DNA of 64,000 bases from Gymnopus androsaceus JB14 (lineage: Eukaryota > Basidiomycota > Agaricomycetes > Agaricales > Omphalotaceae): contig ML769386.1 in NCBI GenBank assembly GCA_009733575.1, positions 790,033 through 854,032 on the forward strand. The letters are read 5' to 3'. The notes below the pieces were generated by a model. The model saw only the letters and a program-made list of their open reading frames with translations. It did not search any database and was not told where the DNA came from. Positions 36,687-46,999 of this stretch are shown piece by piece. The position numbers and the translations under genes are program-made. Position 1 is the first letter of the stretch. Each line of letters opens with the position of its first letter.

Positions 36687-38805
36687 TTAGTTCGACGTCC
36701 AAGAGCCCGAGATTCCAGGCAAAGTATCGTTCGCCAAAAAATCTTTCGCGCTTCCAGGGAGCGGAGGTACCTGAGAGAAGAGATCATCTTCACCAAAGCC
36801 TCCAGGAACACGAAGGGCGTTGGCAGCGTTGGCAGCATTGGCATACGCGCGCCTGACCTTCAAGGCATCAAGAGAATTTCTGCTCTGAGCGGCGGGGTCA
36901 CGGTCATAGCCAGGAGCTGTAAAGTACTTCGAGGGTCATTTCGAAGAGCAGGCCGGAAGCGAATATGTTGCTCGGAGCTACGCCAAGGCTGGGGGAGAGG
37001 ACGTGATGTCGGTGAGAGAGGAACACTGACTGGGATGTAACGGTCTGAGTATTCTCTTCGATAGAGGTGGATGGTTTGGCTTCATCCTTCAACGGTTTAT
37101 CGAGCTGCTTGCGCAACACGGCAATCTGATCCATCACGACGGTGCGGAACGAAGGCTTGTCCTCTTCATCATCATCCATTCCCGCGAGAATAACAAGAGA
37201 AGAGACGCTAGCTTAAGGTTGAACAACACAGAAGAAGTCCCAAGTAATTGAAGTAGACTTACAACGCTTCCTTCAGATAGGCAAAGCTGAATGCTTCGGT
37301 CTCACCAGCAACTTCATCCACGAGAGTATCGGGGAAGTCAATCGATTTGTTGTTCTTGAGCTTCTTCTGCCAATAAACGACATACAGTGCACGCTCTTCG
37401 CGGTCAGGATCATCGAAAAGGCTTTTAATAAAATGCAATCAGTCAACCGAGGAGTAAATCTTTGAGAATTGCGTACAATTTACGATCAAATCTGCTTGGA
37501 CGAGTGCTCAAGCCAGGATCGAGGCGATCGAAATGATTTGTTGTTGCCAGTAGCAAAATCCCATCGTTCCCTTCAAGTCCATCAAGCTCGTTGAGGAAGA
37601 ATGATCTGTTGCGGTCAGTGATGAGACTGTCTAAATCTTCAAGGAATAGAACGCAGGGGGCCAGCTGCCGCGCCTTGTTGAAAACGAGCCTCATGGAGTA
37701 CTCGTCACCTCCAAAACCTATAGAATGATGAACATCGCCTCTCAGATCAACAGCAAAGATTTATTACTTTGGAATGACTTGACGTATAGAGCTGTATATC
37801 CTATGGCGTCGCAAGTTTTCATGACTGCCTTCAAACTAATCGTCTTTCCATTTCCTGGAGGGCCATGCATAATGATTCCGCGCTGTAGTGAAAGAAACAG
37901 TCAGTATTAATTGCAGACTTCAACTTACAAAACATCCAACCTTCCAAGGAATACCCAGCTCCTTGTATAGCTCTTCAGAATCGAAGAATCCATACACATC
38001 CTTCTGGAAATCTTTCTTGAACTTGTCTTTCAAAATGACATCATTCCAGTCAGCTTTCTGGATCGAACTCCATAGTCCGCCGTCCTTTTGCCAAAATCCT
38101 TGATTGAAGACCCAGATCTCATTATGAACAGATTCAGCCCAGACACCGCACTCGAGAAGCAGTTGGCGCGAGGGCTGTTCAGAGCCTGGAAGGAGAGCAG
38201 TCAGCATTGAAATCACCACATGCTACTGTGCTAACGGACCTTTGTGTAGAACAAAGTTATGGGTAGCTACGCCAAACCGAAGGATACTATCGTATAGCGT
38301 TTAGAAATATATATCTAGAGCGAAATAGCAGCCAAAGCGCTCACCTGAACTATGAATAGAAGGAACTCCTTGTCCTAAGGAGGAACGTTTTGAGAGGCTG
38401 GTTTTCCGAAATTAAAGCACTACTAACCTGCCAATTCATCGTAAAACCACCACATACCACGCGGTCGACAAGCACACCTGGGACAGGCGAAGAAGTCCGG
38501 TTAAGAGGAGCAAAGCCGACCGTGGTGATCAGTGGGTTATGCTCCAGAGGGACGAGCTGAGCACCAGGGAATTTGAGAGGATCTAAACGAAAGTCGAGGG
38601 TTGATACTATAGAATGCTTGGGGTAGAGCTTTCGTAGAGCTTCGGCAGCAACGAGTCCCGGATTGGTAATGGGAGCAGAGCATTCGTCCATCCATTTACG
38701 ATGAAAGTCTGGTAGCTCTTTCTTTATTTCTGTGACTTCTGAGAGCACGTCCTCCCAGTCGACGAAAGCTTCTCCGACGCCTGCATTTTCCGAAGCACTA
38801 GTCAT
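36687..38805 (-). CDS. AAA-type ATPase, tandem copy 1
   Basis: The ATPase domain has Walker A (GPPGNGKT), Walker B (VLFLEDLDSLI), sensor 1 (LLLATTNHFDRLD) and an arginine-finger region (RPSRFDRK), so ATP hydrolysis is likely. It resembles a fungal group of single-domain AAA proteins with an N-terminal substrate region; the substrate is unknown. It begins MTSASENAGVGEAFVDWEDV at 38805. Compared with copy 2 the tail is shifted: near 37020 and near 36925 one base is missing relative to the other copy, so the conserved ending (ALRVPGGFGEDDLFSQ ... GISGSWTSN) lies in another frame from the preceding exon. The catalytic core is intact. It shares a promoter region with the broken SWC4 fragment. Confidence 0.8.
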
Positions 38806-39026
38806 TGTTAAGCGCAGAGTATGTGGAAGTTGAGAAGAAAGAGATGGGTTGTATCTGCCGCATTAATTGAGATGCGCTAAGTATATTGAAAGCCGGGATC
38901 TAAGAATACAAAGTATCGCCAGGTATCATAAGTAAGAGATCGGGAATGGCAAATGAATTCGTGGGGATGATGTTAAGCGCTAATTAAGCGCTTGTTAGCG
39001 CCGTTCTTCGATTTATTCCCTTCATC

Positions 39027-39172
39027 ATGGCCGTATTAGCATCCTCTCAATCCCTGTGACCTCTTCGTCATCTGCAAGATACACCAGCAGGATCGACTCG
39101 CAAGCTCGAAGGCATCCCACGATATTCCCTTATTGAGCCTTTAGCTCCAGCTCTTGCTGCTCAACTCGCAAC
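39027..39172 (+). pseudogene. Broken 5' fragment of SWC4
   Basis: It starts ATGGCC like the true SWC4 at 41679 and matches its first 185 coding bases with three internal deletions (one removes most of codons 3-9) and a disrupted frame. Similarity ends at GCTCAACTCGCAA, exactly where unit 1 of the tandem duplication stops. It is a by-product of the duplication and encodes nothing useful. Confidence 0.85.
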
Positions 39173-39273
39173 AATAGATTTATTTTACACGGTATGTACA
39201 CTATTGGATGAGGTGTGTTAAACAAGAAAGTACAGTAGATGGACAGGGAGACACAATGATCCGCCCAACGCTC

Positions 39274-41521
39274 TTAGTTCGACGTCCAATAACCCGAGAT
39301 TCCAGGCAAAGTATTGTTCGCCAAAAAATCGTTCGCGCTTCCAGGGAGCGGAGGTACCTGAGAGAAGGGATCATCTTCACCAAAGCCTCCAGGAACACGG
39401 AGGGCGTTGGCAGCATTGGCAGCATTGGCATACGCGCGCCTAACTTTCAAGGCATCAAGAGTATTTCTGCTCTGAACGGCGGGTCACGGTCATAGCCATG
39501 AACTGTAAAGTACTTCGAGGGGTCATTTCGAAGAGCAGGCCGGAAGCGAATGTGTTGTTCGGAGCTACGCCAAGGCTGGGGGAGAGGACGTGACGTCGGA
39601 GAGAGAGGAACGTTGACCGGGGATGCGACGGTCTCTTCGATAGAGGTGGATGGTTTGGCTTCTTCCGGTTTATCGAGCTGCTTGCGCAACACAGCAATCT
39701 GATCCATCACGACGGTGCGGAACGAAGGCTTGTCCTCTTCATCATCGTCCATTCCCGCGAGAATAACAAGAGAAGAGACGCTAGCTTAAGGTTGAACAAC
39801 ATAGAAGAAGCCCCAGGTAATTGAAGTAGACTTACAATGCTTCCTTCAGATAGGCAAAGCTGAATGCTTCGGTCTCACCAGCAACTTCATCGACGAGAGC
39901 ATCGGGGAAGTCAATTGATTTATTGTTCTTGAGCTTCTTCTGCCAATAAACGACATACAGTGCACGCTCTTCGCGGTCAGGATCATCGAAAAGGCTTTTA
40001 ATAAAATGCAATCAGTCAACCGAGGAGTAAATCTTTGAGAATTGCGTACAATTTACGATCAAATCTGCTTGGACGAGTGCTCAAGCCAGGGTCGAGGCGA
40101 TCGAAATGGTTTGTTGTCGCCAGTAGCAAAATCCCATCGTTCCCTTCAAGTCCATCAAGCTCGTTGAGGAAGAATGATCTGTTGCGGTCAGTGATGAGAC
40201 TGTCTAAATCTTCCAGAACTAGAACGCAGGGGGCCAGCTGCCGCGCCTTGTTGAAAACGAGCCTCATGGAGTACTCGTCACCTGCAAAACCTATAGAATG
40301 ATTAATATCGCCTCTCAGATCGACAACAAGGATTTATTACTTTGGAATGACTTGACATATAGAGCTGTATATCCTATGGCGTCGCATGTTTTCATGACTG
40401 CCTTCAAACTAATCGTCTTTCCATTTCCTGGAGGGCCATGCATGATAATTCCGCGCTGTAGTGAAAGAAACAGTCAGTATAATTGCAGACTTCAACTTAC
40501 AAAACATCCAACCTTCCAAGGAATACCCAGCTCCTTGTATAGCTCTTCAGAATCGAAGAATCCATATACATCCTTCTGGAAATCTTTCTTGAACTTGTCT
40601 TTCAAAATGACATCATTCCAGCTAGCTTTCTGGATCGAACTCCATAGTCCGCCGTCCTTTTGCCAAAATCCTTGATTGAAGACCCAAATCTCATTATGAA
40701 CAGATTCAGCCCAGACACCGCATTCGAGAAGCAGTTGGCGGGAGGGCTGTTCAGAGCCTGGAAGGAGAATAGTCAGCATTGAAATCGCATGCTATTGTGC
40801 TAACGGACCTTTGTGTAGAACAAAGTTATGGGTAGCTAAGCCAAACCCGGAGGGATACTATCGTATAGCGTTTAGAAATATATATCTAGAGCGAGATAGC
40901 AGCCAAAGCGCTCACCTGAACTATGAATAGAAGGAACTCCTTTTCCTAAGGGGAACGTTTTGAGAGGCTGGTTTTCCGAAATTAAAGCACTACTAACCTG
41001 CCAATTCATCGTAAAGCCACCACATACCACGCGGTCGACAAGGACACCCGGGACAGGCGAAGAAGCGCGGTTAAGAGGAGCAAAGCCGACCGTGGTGATC
41101 AGTGGGTTATGCTCCAGAGGGATGAGCTGAGCACCAGGGAATGTAAGAGGGTCTAAACGAAAGTCGAGGGTTGATACTATAGAATGCTTGGGATAGAGCT
41201 TTCGTAGAGCTTCAGCACTATGCAAGTGATTGGCAACCTGTTATAGCGCTCAGCGATAGAAATTAAGACGTACGCAACAAGCCCCGGATTGCTAATGGGG
41301 GCAGAGCATTGATCCATCCATTTACGATGAAAGTCTGGTAGCTCTTTCTTGATTTCTGCCGCCTCTGAGAGCACGTCTCCCGGATTCCTAGTGGGGGCAG
41401 AGCATTGGTTCATCCATTTACCATGAAAGTCTGGCTCTTTCTTTATTTCTGCTACCTCTGAGAGCATGTCCTCCCAATCGACAAGGCCTTCGCCGACGCC
41501 TGCATTTTCAGTACTAGTCAT
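39274..41521 (-). CDS. AAA-type ATPase, tandem copy 2
   Basis: A close paralogue of the gene at 36687-38805, with the same Walker A (GPPGNGKT), Walker B (VLVLEDLDSLI) and sensor motifs. Two features are unique to it. First, the N-terminal segment LSEVAEIKKE ... CSAP.RNPG is repeated in tandem (41282-41469), adding about 31 residues. Second, a 56-base intron with a gtacgt donor and catag acceptor sits at 41218-41273 where copy 1 has continuous coding sequence; removing it restores LVAAEALRKLYPKHS. Near 39480 one C is missing from a C run relative to copy 1 (gacccgccg versus gaccccgcc), which throws the last 50 codons out of frame. The gene diverges from SWC4 across 157 bases. Confidence 0.8.
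41282..41469 (-). repeat. 95/92-base tandem repeat within AAA copy 2
   Basis: Units at 41282-41376 and 41378-41469, each encoding a variant of EIKKELPDFHRKWMDQCSAP. Copy 1 of the gene has a single unit, so the repeat arose after the gene duplication. Confidence 0.85.
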
Positions 41522-41678
41522 TGTTAAGCGCAGAGTACGTGGCAGTTGAGAAGAAAGATGGGTTGTATCTGCTGCGTTAACTGAGATGTTGATGGCTAAC
41601 AATTAACAGCAGAGTTAAGCGCTAATTAAGCGCTCCTCGGCCCGCTTTTCCGTTCATTCCTCTGCTTTGACCTTCATC

Positions 41679-43513
41679 ATGGCCAGTGCAGCAGATGTCC
41701 GTAGCATCCTCTCAATCCCTGCGACCTCTTCATCATCTGCTGGACCATCTCAAACCAAAAAACCACCCGCAGGATCGACTCGCAAGCCCGAAGGCATCTC
41801 ACGCGAACTATATTCCCTTATTGGACCTTCAGCTCCAGCTCTTGCTGCTCAACTCGCAAAACCTAGGCTCAAACAAAAACCAAATCTTGGAGGAGGTGGG
41901 AAAGTTAAATGGTACGAGTTTACCTACAAGTAAAGAGATGTTCATTAAAGAAACGTAGGGAGTGGCGTAAGTTCAAGAATAATGCTCGATCGGACTCTTT
42001 GGAACTTGGCCATTGGGTCAAGGCTACTGATGATTCGAATGCTGGTACGTTACTCAAATATCTGCTTTATGATATCACTCAAAGGGCGATAGAGTATAAA
42101 TTCGCGAAATACAACATACAGCCTACGGTTTACGAATGGTCGCAAGACGAGTATGTGCGGCATTTGGAAGGTATGTTGCTCTCAGAATCTGGATCGCATG
42201 TGCTGATATTACTGTAGACAGCGAGTGGACCAAAGAAGAGACAGAATATCTCTTCAAGATCGCACAAGAATACGATATACGGTGGTACATTATTAATGAC
42301 CGTTACCATTACCCAGGTGGTCCAGTACGCGAAATAGAGGTAACGACACCATATTGCGAAGAAAAACTCATCAGTTTATTATATGCGTTCTTAGGATTTA
42401 AAAGATCGATACTACAGCGTATGCCGGAAACTGATCAGGAATAGAACTTGGGCAGGAGACGAAGCGAGCAAAAGTCAGCTATTAGCTAGCTTCCAGTATG
42501 ACAAAGGTGCAAACATCCACTTCATTCTTCTCTTCCTTTGGCTCACCATGATTCAGAACGGGAAACAATCCGAAGGAAATATGTCGCCAGTCTCGGAATC
42601 GTTCACCAGAACAGATTCAAGAGGAGGAGGCATTGTATATCGAGCTCAAACGACTGGAACAAACCGAACGCCAATTCAAAAAGGACCGCGAAATCCTTCT
42701 ACGAACCCTTGCGGGCGTCGATTCTGGGCTCCCCGACATTGTCGAGGACGACGCCACGCTCATTGTCAGCGATCCCAAGAAGAAGAAACTCCGGGGTATA
42801 GACCTCGATATTCCACAAACTCCAGTGCTCACCGCTCCAGTAATGAAACGGCCTCCAATTCCCAACAAAAATGCCGAATCTGGTGTGTTTACTTCTCGCT
42901 ACTGTCGACTTTATTAATATAACGTCCTTTAGATCTAAAACATTGCATTATTCGTCATGAGCCTCCCTCAAGTACGCCTGCAACTAAAGTCGCGCATACG
43001 CCCGCGTACATGCGATCATTCAAGTTGCCCTACCCAAAGGCTGCTATCGCCCCCCGAGTTAACACGCTTCTTACTGAACTTGGAGTTTCGAGTTCGCGTC
43101 TAGTGATGCCGACTGCGACCAACTGCCAGCATCTGGAGTCATTGATGGACGCTGCTACGAATCTAGTGGAACTCAAGAGGGTTTTGGATAAAGTTGACCA
43201 AGACATTGATGTTCTCAAGTCTAGGTTGCAAATTAGAGAGGAAGGAGGTGATGGTGCTTCCATTGATGCAATGGACAATGACGATCGCGCAGAGACTGTA
43301 GAACCTGAAGGCGAAACCAGGCGTTCTCAAAGTGTGATGAGTGCTCGTAGCACTCGAGGTCGCAAAAATGTCAGTTCTTCTCCTGCTGCATTTTATCTGT
43401 ACTGAATGGATTATCAGGCTCGCCGTTCCATGTCCATCTCTTCCGTGGACACCTCTGCGCCCGGTCGACCGCCCGACCAAGAGGCAGAAGCGCATATAAT
43501 TATTAGTGTATGA
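41679..43513 (+). CDS. SWC4: SWC4 / DMAP1, subunit of NuA4 and SWR1 chromatin complexes
   Basis: Swc4/DMAP1 is a SANT-domain subunit shared by the NuA4 histone acetyltransferase and the SWR1 H2A.Z-exchange complex. It begins MASAADVRSILSIPA; the conserved core follows through several introns (HWVKATDDSNA-EYKFAKYNIQ, WSQDEYVRHLE, WTKEETEYLFKIAQEYDIRW, DRYHYPGG, DLKDRYYSVCRKLI, RTWAGDEASK), then EEEALYIELKRLEQTERQF and a C-terminal helix block (LKLPYPK-type, LTELGVSSSRLVMPTATNC). Near 42594-42597 one base appears to be missing between YVASL and NRSPEQIQEEEA, as the following exon reads in the next frame. Otherwise complete, ending at 43513. Confidence 0.9.
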
Positions 43514-43785
43514 CCTCGAGCTGTTGTAAGTGTACTCGTTGTAAGTTACTTATAACCCGTGAATATATGTATAATTCTTCTCTGATGACGGCGAACTTGA
43601 CTTTTCTATAAGTACACAACTTCTCGAAGGGTGGGGTGGGCAGATTCATCTCGTCCATTGGACTATAAAAAACTAATTGGCAGAAACGGAACAATGGTTT
43701 TGGATACAACGTCGAGTAGCGTATATGATTACAAGGGAAAACGGATGGATGTCCATGCAAATTAATTGTGTTTCTCAAAACCTTT

Positions 43786-44402
43786 TTACGACTCGGTGAA
43801 GCGTAGGACAAAGTTGACGATGATAGCGACTGTAAAGCGGGTAAGATTATGAACAAAGACGGCCTAAGAACGCGTGAACGTACTCAACAAGGCAATACAT
43901 AACAACGTCTAAAGGCCAACCAATGTCAGTATAGTCATAGTGAAGAGGGAATTATACGTACAGGCCCGAGTCTATCATCATATGGCCCTCGACCTCCTCT
44001 TCGAATCGATGCTGCCCTCCAGTGATATGTATATAGAGCATAAATCATGATTGACATAGCTGAAGCGAGGTCGACAAAGTTCCTATAATCGAGTAAAATA
44101 TAATAAAAACTCACCGACAACTGAGAACATAGCAGCGCTAATCTTCCCAACCTACGGAAAGTGAATAGAAATTATTCAGATTTCAAGCAACCGTTAGTTA
44201 GTTTACTGAAACGAACGACCGACTAAAATCTCACCTTGTCACCAAAATTTAACAATCCAACAGCCAATCCTCCCAGTACAACCGTGAAATGAAGCCATGA
44301 GAGGAATGTTCTTTCATTAGCGAAAGAAACTTTTGGCTCGACTCGAACAGGTAGCGCGATTCGTTTTGCAGCGGTTCTTTGAAGGAGAGGTTGTGTAGAC
44401 AT
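43786..44402 (-). CDS. VTC1: Vacuolar transporter chaperone subunit Vtc1
   Basis: Vtc1 is the small membrane subunit of the VTC polyphosphate polymerase of the vacuole. It begins [18 protein letters not shown] and has the family block [19 protein letters not shown] (first helix), [20 protein letters not shown] (second) and [20 protein letters not shown], with a last helix [13 protein letters not shown]. Three introns are well placed (the first starts at 44234). The last exon has a one-base deficit near 43830: FIILPAL and [11 protein letters not shown] lie in different frames. The length of about 130 residues is normal. A strong inverted repeat with CACGTT half sites lies 140 bases upstream. 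Confidence 0.88.
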
Positions 44403-45087
44403 TTTCTCTTTTTTTTTGGCGTCGTCCCTAAACAGCGAATGTCGTCTGTTGCTTGTCGTGGATGAAGCAAGAGAAGACTATTCGGGATAAGGTTGAAGCT
44501 CTGCGGGAACATCCGAGCAATTTGACATCGCTCAAACCGCGCAAACGTGCGCGAAAACGTCGCGCACGTTTGTCCAAGTTGCCATTTACGGGACTGAGAT
44601 ACCGGAACTTCGCACCGGGTCTACACTACTGATATTTATTATTTTCGCGATATTTAAGCTAGAAAGTTCGAAGTCTTCAATTATGTAACGTGCATGGAAA
44701 ATAAAGAACTCGGATGCTTGGCGAACGCTGCCAGTGAAGAAACTTGCATGAAGTGTCTGCTACATAAGACTGAACTTTGAAGGAACAAAATTTAGGAAAT
44801 ATTTTTGTTCTTGTCTGGAACTCATCACTTCAGCATGCGGAAAGGATTCAATAATCGGCTTTTCAGGAGTACGCAAAGTATCGGCGGTGTGATATGGCTA
44901 CAAAATAAAAGGAAGCACAAGAGAGCAAGCCTAAACCTAAAGGAAACCAAGCAGAGAAGAGCCAAGCACCTACTTATCGCAACGAAGAAGAAACATTTTA
45001 CGATCCAGGTGCAGCACCCAACATTCTCAACCTATCCGGATGTATCGAAGCCAAGCACCTACTTATCGCAACGAAAGAAGAACCATT
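44403..45087. other. Gap between VTC1 and U1-C
   Basis: It contains the VTC1 promoter (inverted repeat at 44542-44572) and the U1-C 3' flank with an 89-base tandem repeat starting at 44960. No gene is recognised; a plus-strand open frame at 44805-45104 has no family features. Confidence 0.5.
44542..44572. promoter_or_regulatory. 13-base inverted repeat with CACGTT half sites upstream of VTC1
   Basis: The arms CAAACGTGCGCGA (44542-44554) and TCGCGCACGTTTG (44560-44572) are perfect reverse complements with a 5-base spacer, 140-170 bases before the VTC1 ATG. Each arm carries GCACGTTT, which matches the lower-affinity Pho4-type site known from yeast phosphate genes; VTC genes are phosphate regulated in yeast. 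Regulation by a Pho4-like bHLH factor is inferred. Confidence 0.5.
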
Positions 45088-45137
45088 TTACGATCCAGGT
45101 GTAGAGCCCAACATTCTCAGCCTATCTGGATGTATCG
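44960..45137. repeat. 89-base tandem repeat at the 3' end of U1-C
   Basis: Units start at 44960 and 45049. The inner unit covers the last U1-C codons and the stop; the outer unit, just beyond the stop, is a near copy that still encodes [13 protein letters not shown] and a stop on the minus strand. The gene end was therefore duplicated into its own 3' UTR. Confidence 0.85.
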
Positions 45138-45949
45138 AGGGCCCTGAGCCACTACTTGGTGGGGATGAGCCTGAAGGACCTGGAGCAGGTCCATTGAAGT
45201 TGGGAGGGCCGCCAGCAGGAGGAAAAGGTGGCATAGCACCCATTGTTGGAGGGAATGGAGGAGGTGCTAGAGCAAAGAAACAAATCAGCAAAACGTTGAT
45301 CGGAATACAACTAAACTGCAACGGTCGACATACCTCCAAAACCTGGAGGAGGCATTCCCATACCAGGAGGAGGCATGCCACCGTTCGGAGGAAATGGAGG
45401 AGCGGCACCCGGAGGCATCGAAGGAGGAAATCCCGGGGCGCCTGGTGGAAAAGGTGGCCGAGCTATAAGAGTTTTGATGAGAATAGTCAAAATTGGATAA
45501 TTGGATGAGACGCACGTCCGCCGAAACCTGGGGGTGGACCGCCAAACATAGGAAACTGAGGAGGCGGAGCGCCTAGATGCTGAGGTCCAAAGCCAAATCC
45601 ACCTGGAGGCGGGCCCCCGCTAGATTCGTACGCTGAAGTGATTTGGTCAATAATACTTTGCGCCTTATCATGTCCAAGTGCTAAACACACAAACAGTTAG
45701 CAGAGAAAGTGTAAGCGAGAAGGCGACGCACAAGCATAGTAATCCTTGACGTTTGCTAGATGATTTCGTCCGCTGTTGTGAGCTTTTCGTACTGGAAAAG
45801 TGTTAGACAGACGCTTAGATATTAACTGAGAATAAATACCTGATGCAGAATCGTGAGTTAAAAACACATCGCAATAGTCACAATAATGTTTCTGTAAGAT
45901 GTTTAGTGGGTGCAGTATGAAGTAGAGAAATGCTGATGCTGACCGGCAT
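45088..45949 (-). CDS. YHC1: U1 small nuclear ribonucleoprotein C (U1-C)
   Basis: U1-C stabilises pairing of U1 snRNA with the 5' splice site. Exon 1 gives only MP; the next exon starts [17 protein letters not shown], the C2H2-type zinc finger of U1-C (CxxC then two His), followed by [11 protein letters not shown] and [21 protein letters not shown]. The remainder is Pro/Gly-rich low complexity ([33 protein letters not shown]) ending [14 protein letters not shown]. Introns were traced at the start, in the finger exon, after DYYA and in the Pro-rich part. No frame break was seen. Its start faces LSM3 across 50 bases. Confidence 0.92.
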
Positions 45950-45999
45950 GGTGGTCAGCGAGGAAGCTGCGAGTGTGGGAGTTTGACAGAACTTTGATC
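45950..45999. promoter_or_regulatory. 50-base bidirectional promoter/leader between U1-C and LSM3
   Basis: Only 50 bases separate two divergent start codons of splicing-factor genes. There is no TATA box; core promoters probably overlap the opposing coding or leader sequence. Confidence 0.5.
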
Positions 46000-46428
46000 A
46001 TGGATCCCTCCTCGTCGGGTATTCAGGAGCCCTTTGACCTTATTCGACTCTCCTTGAGCGAGCGCGTCTTTGTAAAATTACGAGGGGATCGTGAAATGAC
46101 TGGAATTCTGCATGTACGCGCTCTAAAGTCTTTACCTTGACTTCGCACTCATTCTGCTACTTAGGCATATGATGGGACATATGAACTTGATTCTCAGCGA
46201 TGTAGAGGAGACTATCATGATTGTTAATGAAGGGGAACAAGCAACTGTTAGCGTGAGTGGCCTGGTTAGCCAGCTATTTCCTACTGAATATTTTCTAGGT
46301 TGCAAAACGAAAAATGGGCATGCTTTTTGTCAGAGGAGACGGTGTAATTCTGGTATAATTTCTCTCTTTTTTTAATTGCTAGCATTGCTCATTTATTTCA
46401 GGTTTCTCCTCCATCTCGTACACAGTAA
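46000..46428 (+). CDS. LSM3: U6 snRNA-associated Sm-like protein LSm3
   Basis: LSm3 is a ring subunit of LSm2-8 (U6 snRNA, splicing) and LSm1-7 (mRNA decay). The Sm1 motif is [30 protein letters not shown], followed by [18 protein letters not shown], and Sm2 is [18 protein letters not shown]. Introns lie at 46114-46164, 46253-46298 and 46353-46401. Predicted length is about 93 residues, normal for the family. One extra base near 46177 (ggg-a-cat) breaks the frame inside the conserved YDGHMN motif and has to be skipped to reach the rest of the protein. Confidence 0.92.
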
Positions 46429-46455
46429 TGGACATTGTTGTAAAATGCATATATC

Positions 46456-46934
46456 TTAATCTCTCTCCACTTCCTCTGCAACATCGTCAGGCTCAGGCGC
46501 TACTGCACCCGCTGGCCAAGTTCCGTCCTGGACCCATGCACAGTGAACAATCTTGATCTAAAAGGAATAAGCACAGAACATAATTTCAGCATCCGACTTA
46601 CTACAAGATTCAAAGGAAGTCTGCGCTTCAGAGTTGCACCTCCCGATAAGCCTTTGAAGACTTTCTCAATTCCCCCTTCCCAGGCTTCTTTATTGTATAC
46701 AGCATCGGAAGTATGGAGAAGATTCTCCAGTTTTTGGCGAGAGGTAGATAACTGTCGAGGGACAGAGTCATCGTGAGGGACAAAGTTATCAGGAGATTTG
46801 AGCCATAGAGCTCTCCTAGCAAGATAATAAGCTGGGCCAGGCGGGGGAAGCTGCGAGTCTGAAGCCTTTAAAAGTTGTTCAAAAGAATGCTGAGAAGAGT
46901 TAGAGAAGGAATCGGAGTCGGGCTCATTATTCAT
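46456..46934 (-). CDS. Small conserved hypothetical protein
   Basis: Two exons joined by a gtaagt..tttag intron (about 46606-46558). It begins MNNEPDSDSFSNSSQHSFEQ at 46934, has SQLPPPGPAYYLARRALWL and PRQLSTSRQKLENLLHTSDA, then WEGGIEKVFKGLSGGATLKRR, and ends HCAWVQDGTWPAGA followed by an acidic tail. About 143 residues, no membrane segment or signal peptide. I do not recognise a family, but the well-formed intron, ATG and tight divergent placement (65 bases) next to the F-box gene support a real gene. Confidence 0.7.
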
Positions 46935-46999
46935 GAACGCTTTGTAAAAGTATAAGTGTTGCCAAAAGAAGCGTGTTGCTCAGGCTACATGCTGGAAAC

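Larger units (their letters stand above)
36599..39172. repeat. Tandem segmental duplication, unit 1
   Basis: This 2.57 kb unit matches 39175-41860 from the 3' flank of one AAA ATPase gene, across the gene and its promoter, into the 5' coding end of SWC4. The units abut almost without spacer. Unit 1 ends inside a broken SWC4 start. Confidence 0.9.
39175..41860. repeat. Tandem segmental duplication, unit 2
   Basis: The second 2.69 kb unit, continuing into the complete SWC4 gene, which suggests that this is the ancestral junction and unit 1 the derived copy. Extra length comes mainly from a 92-95 base internal tandem repeat and a 56-base intron that unit 1 lacks. Confidence 0.9.
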
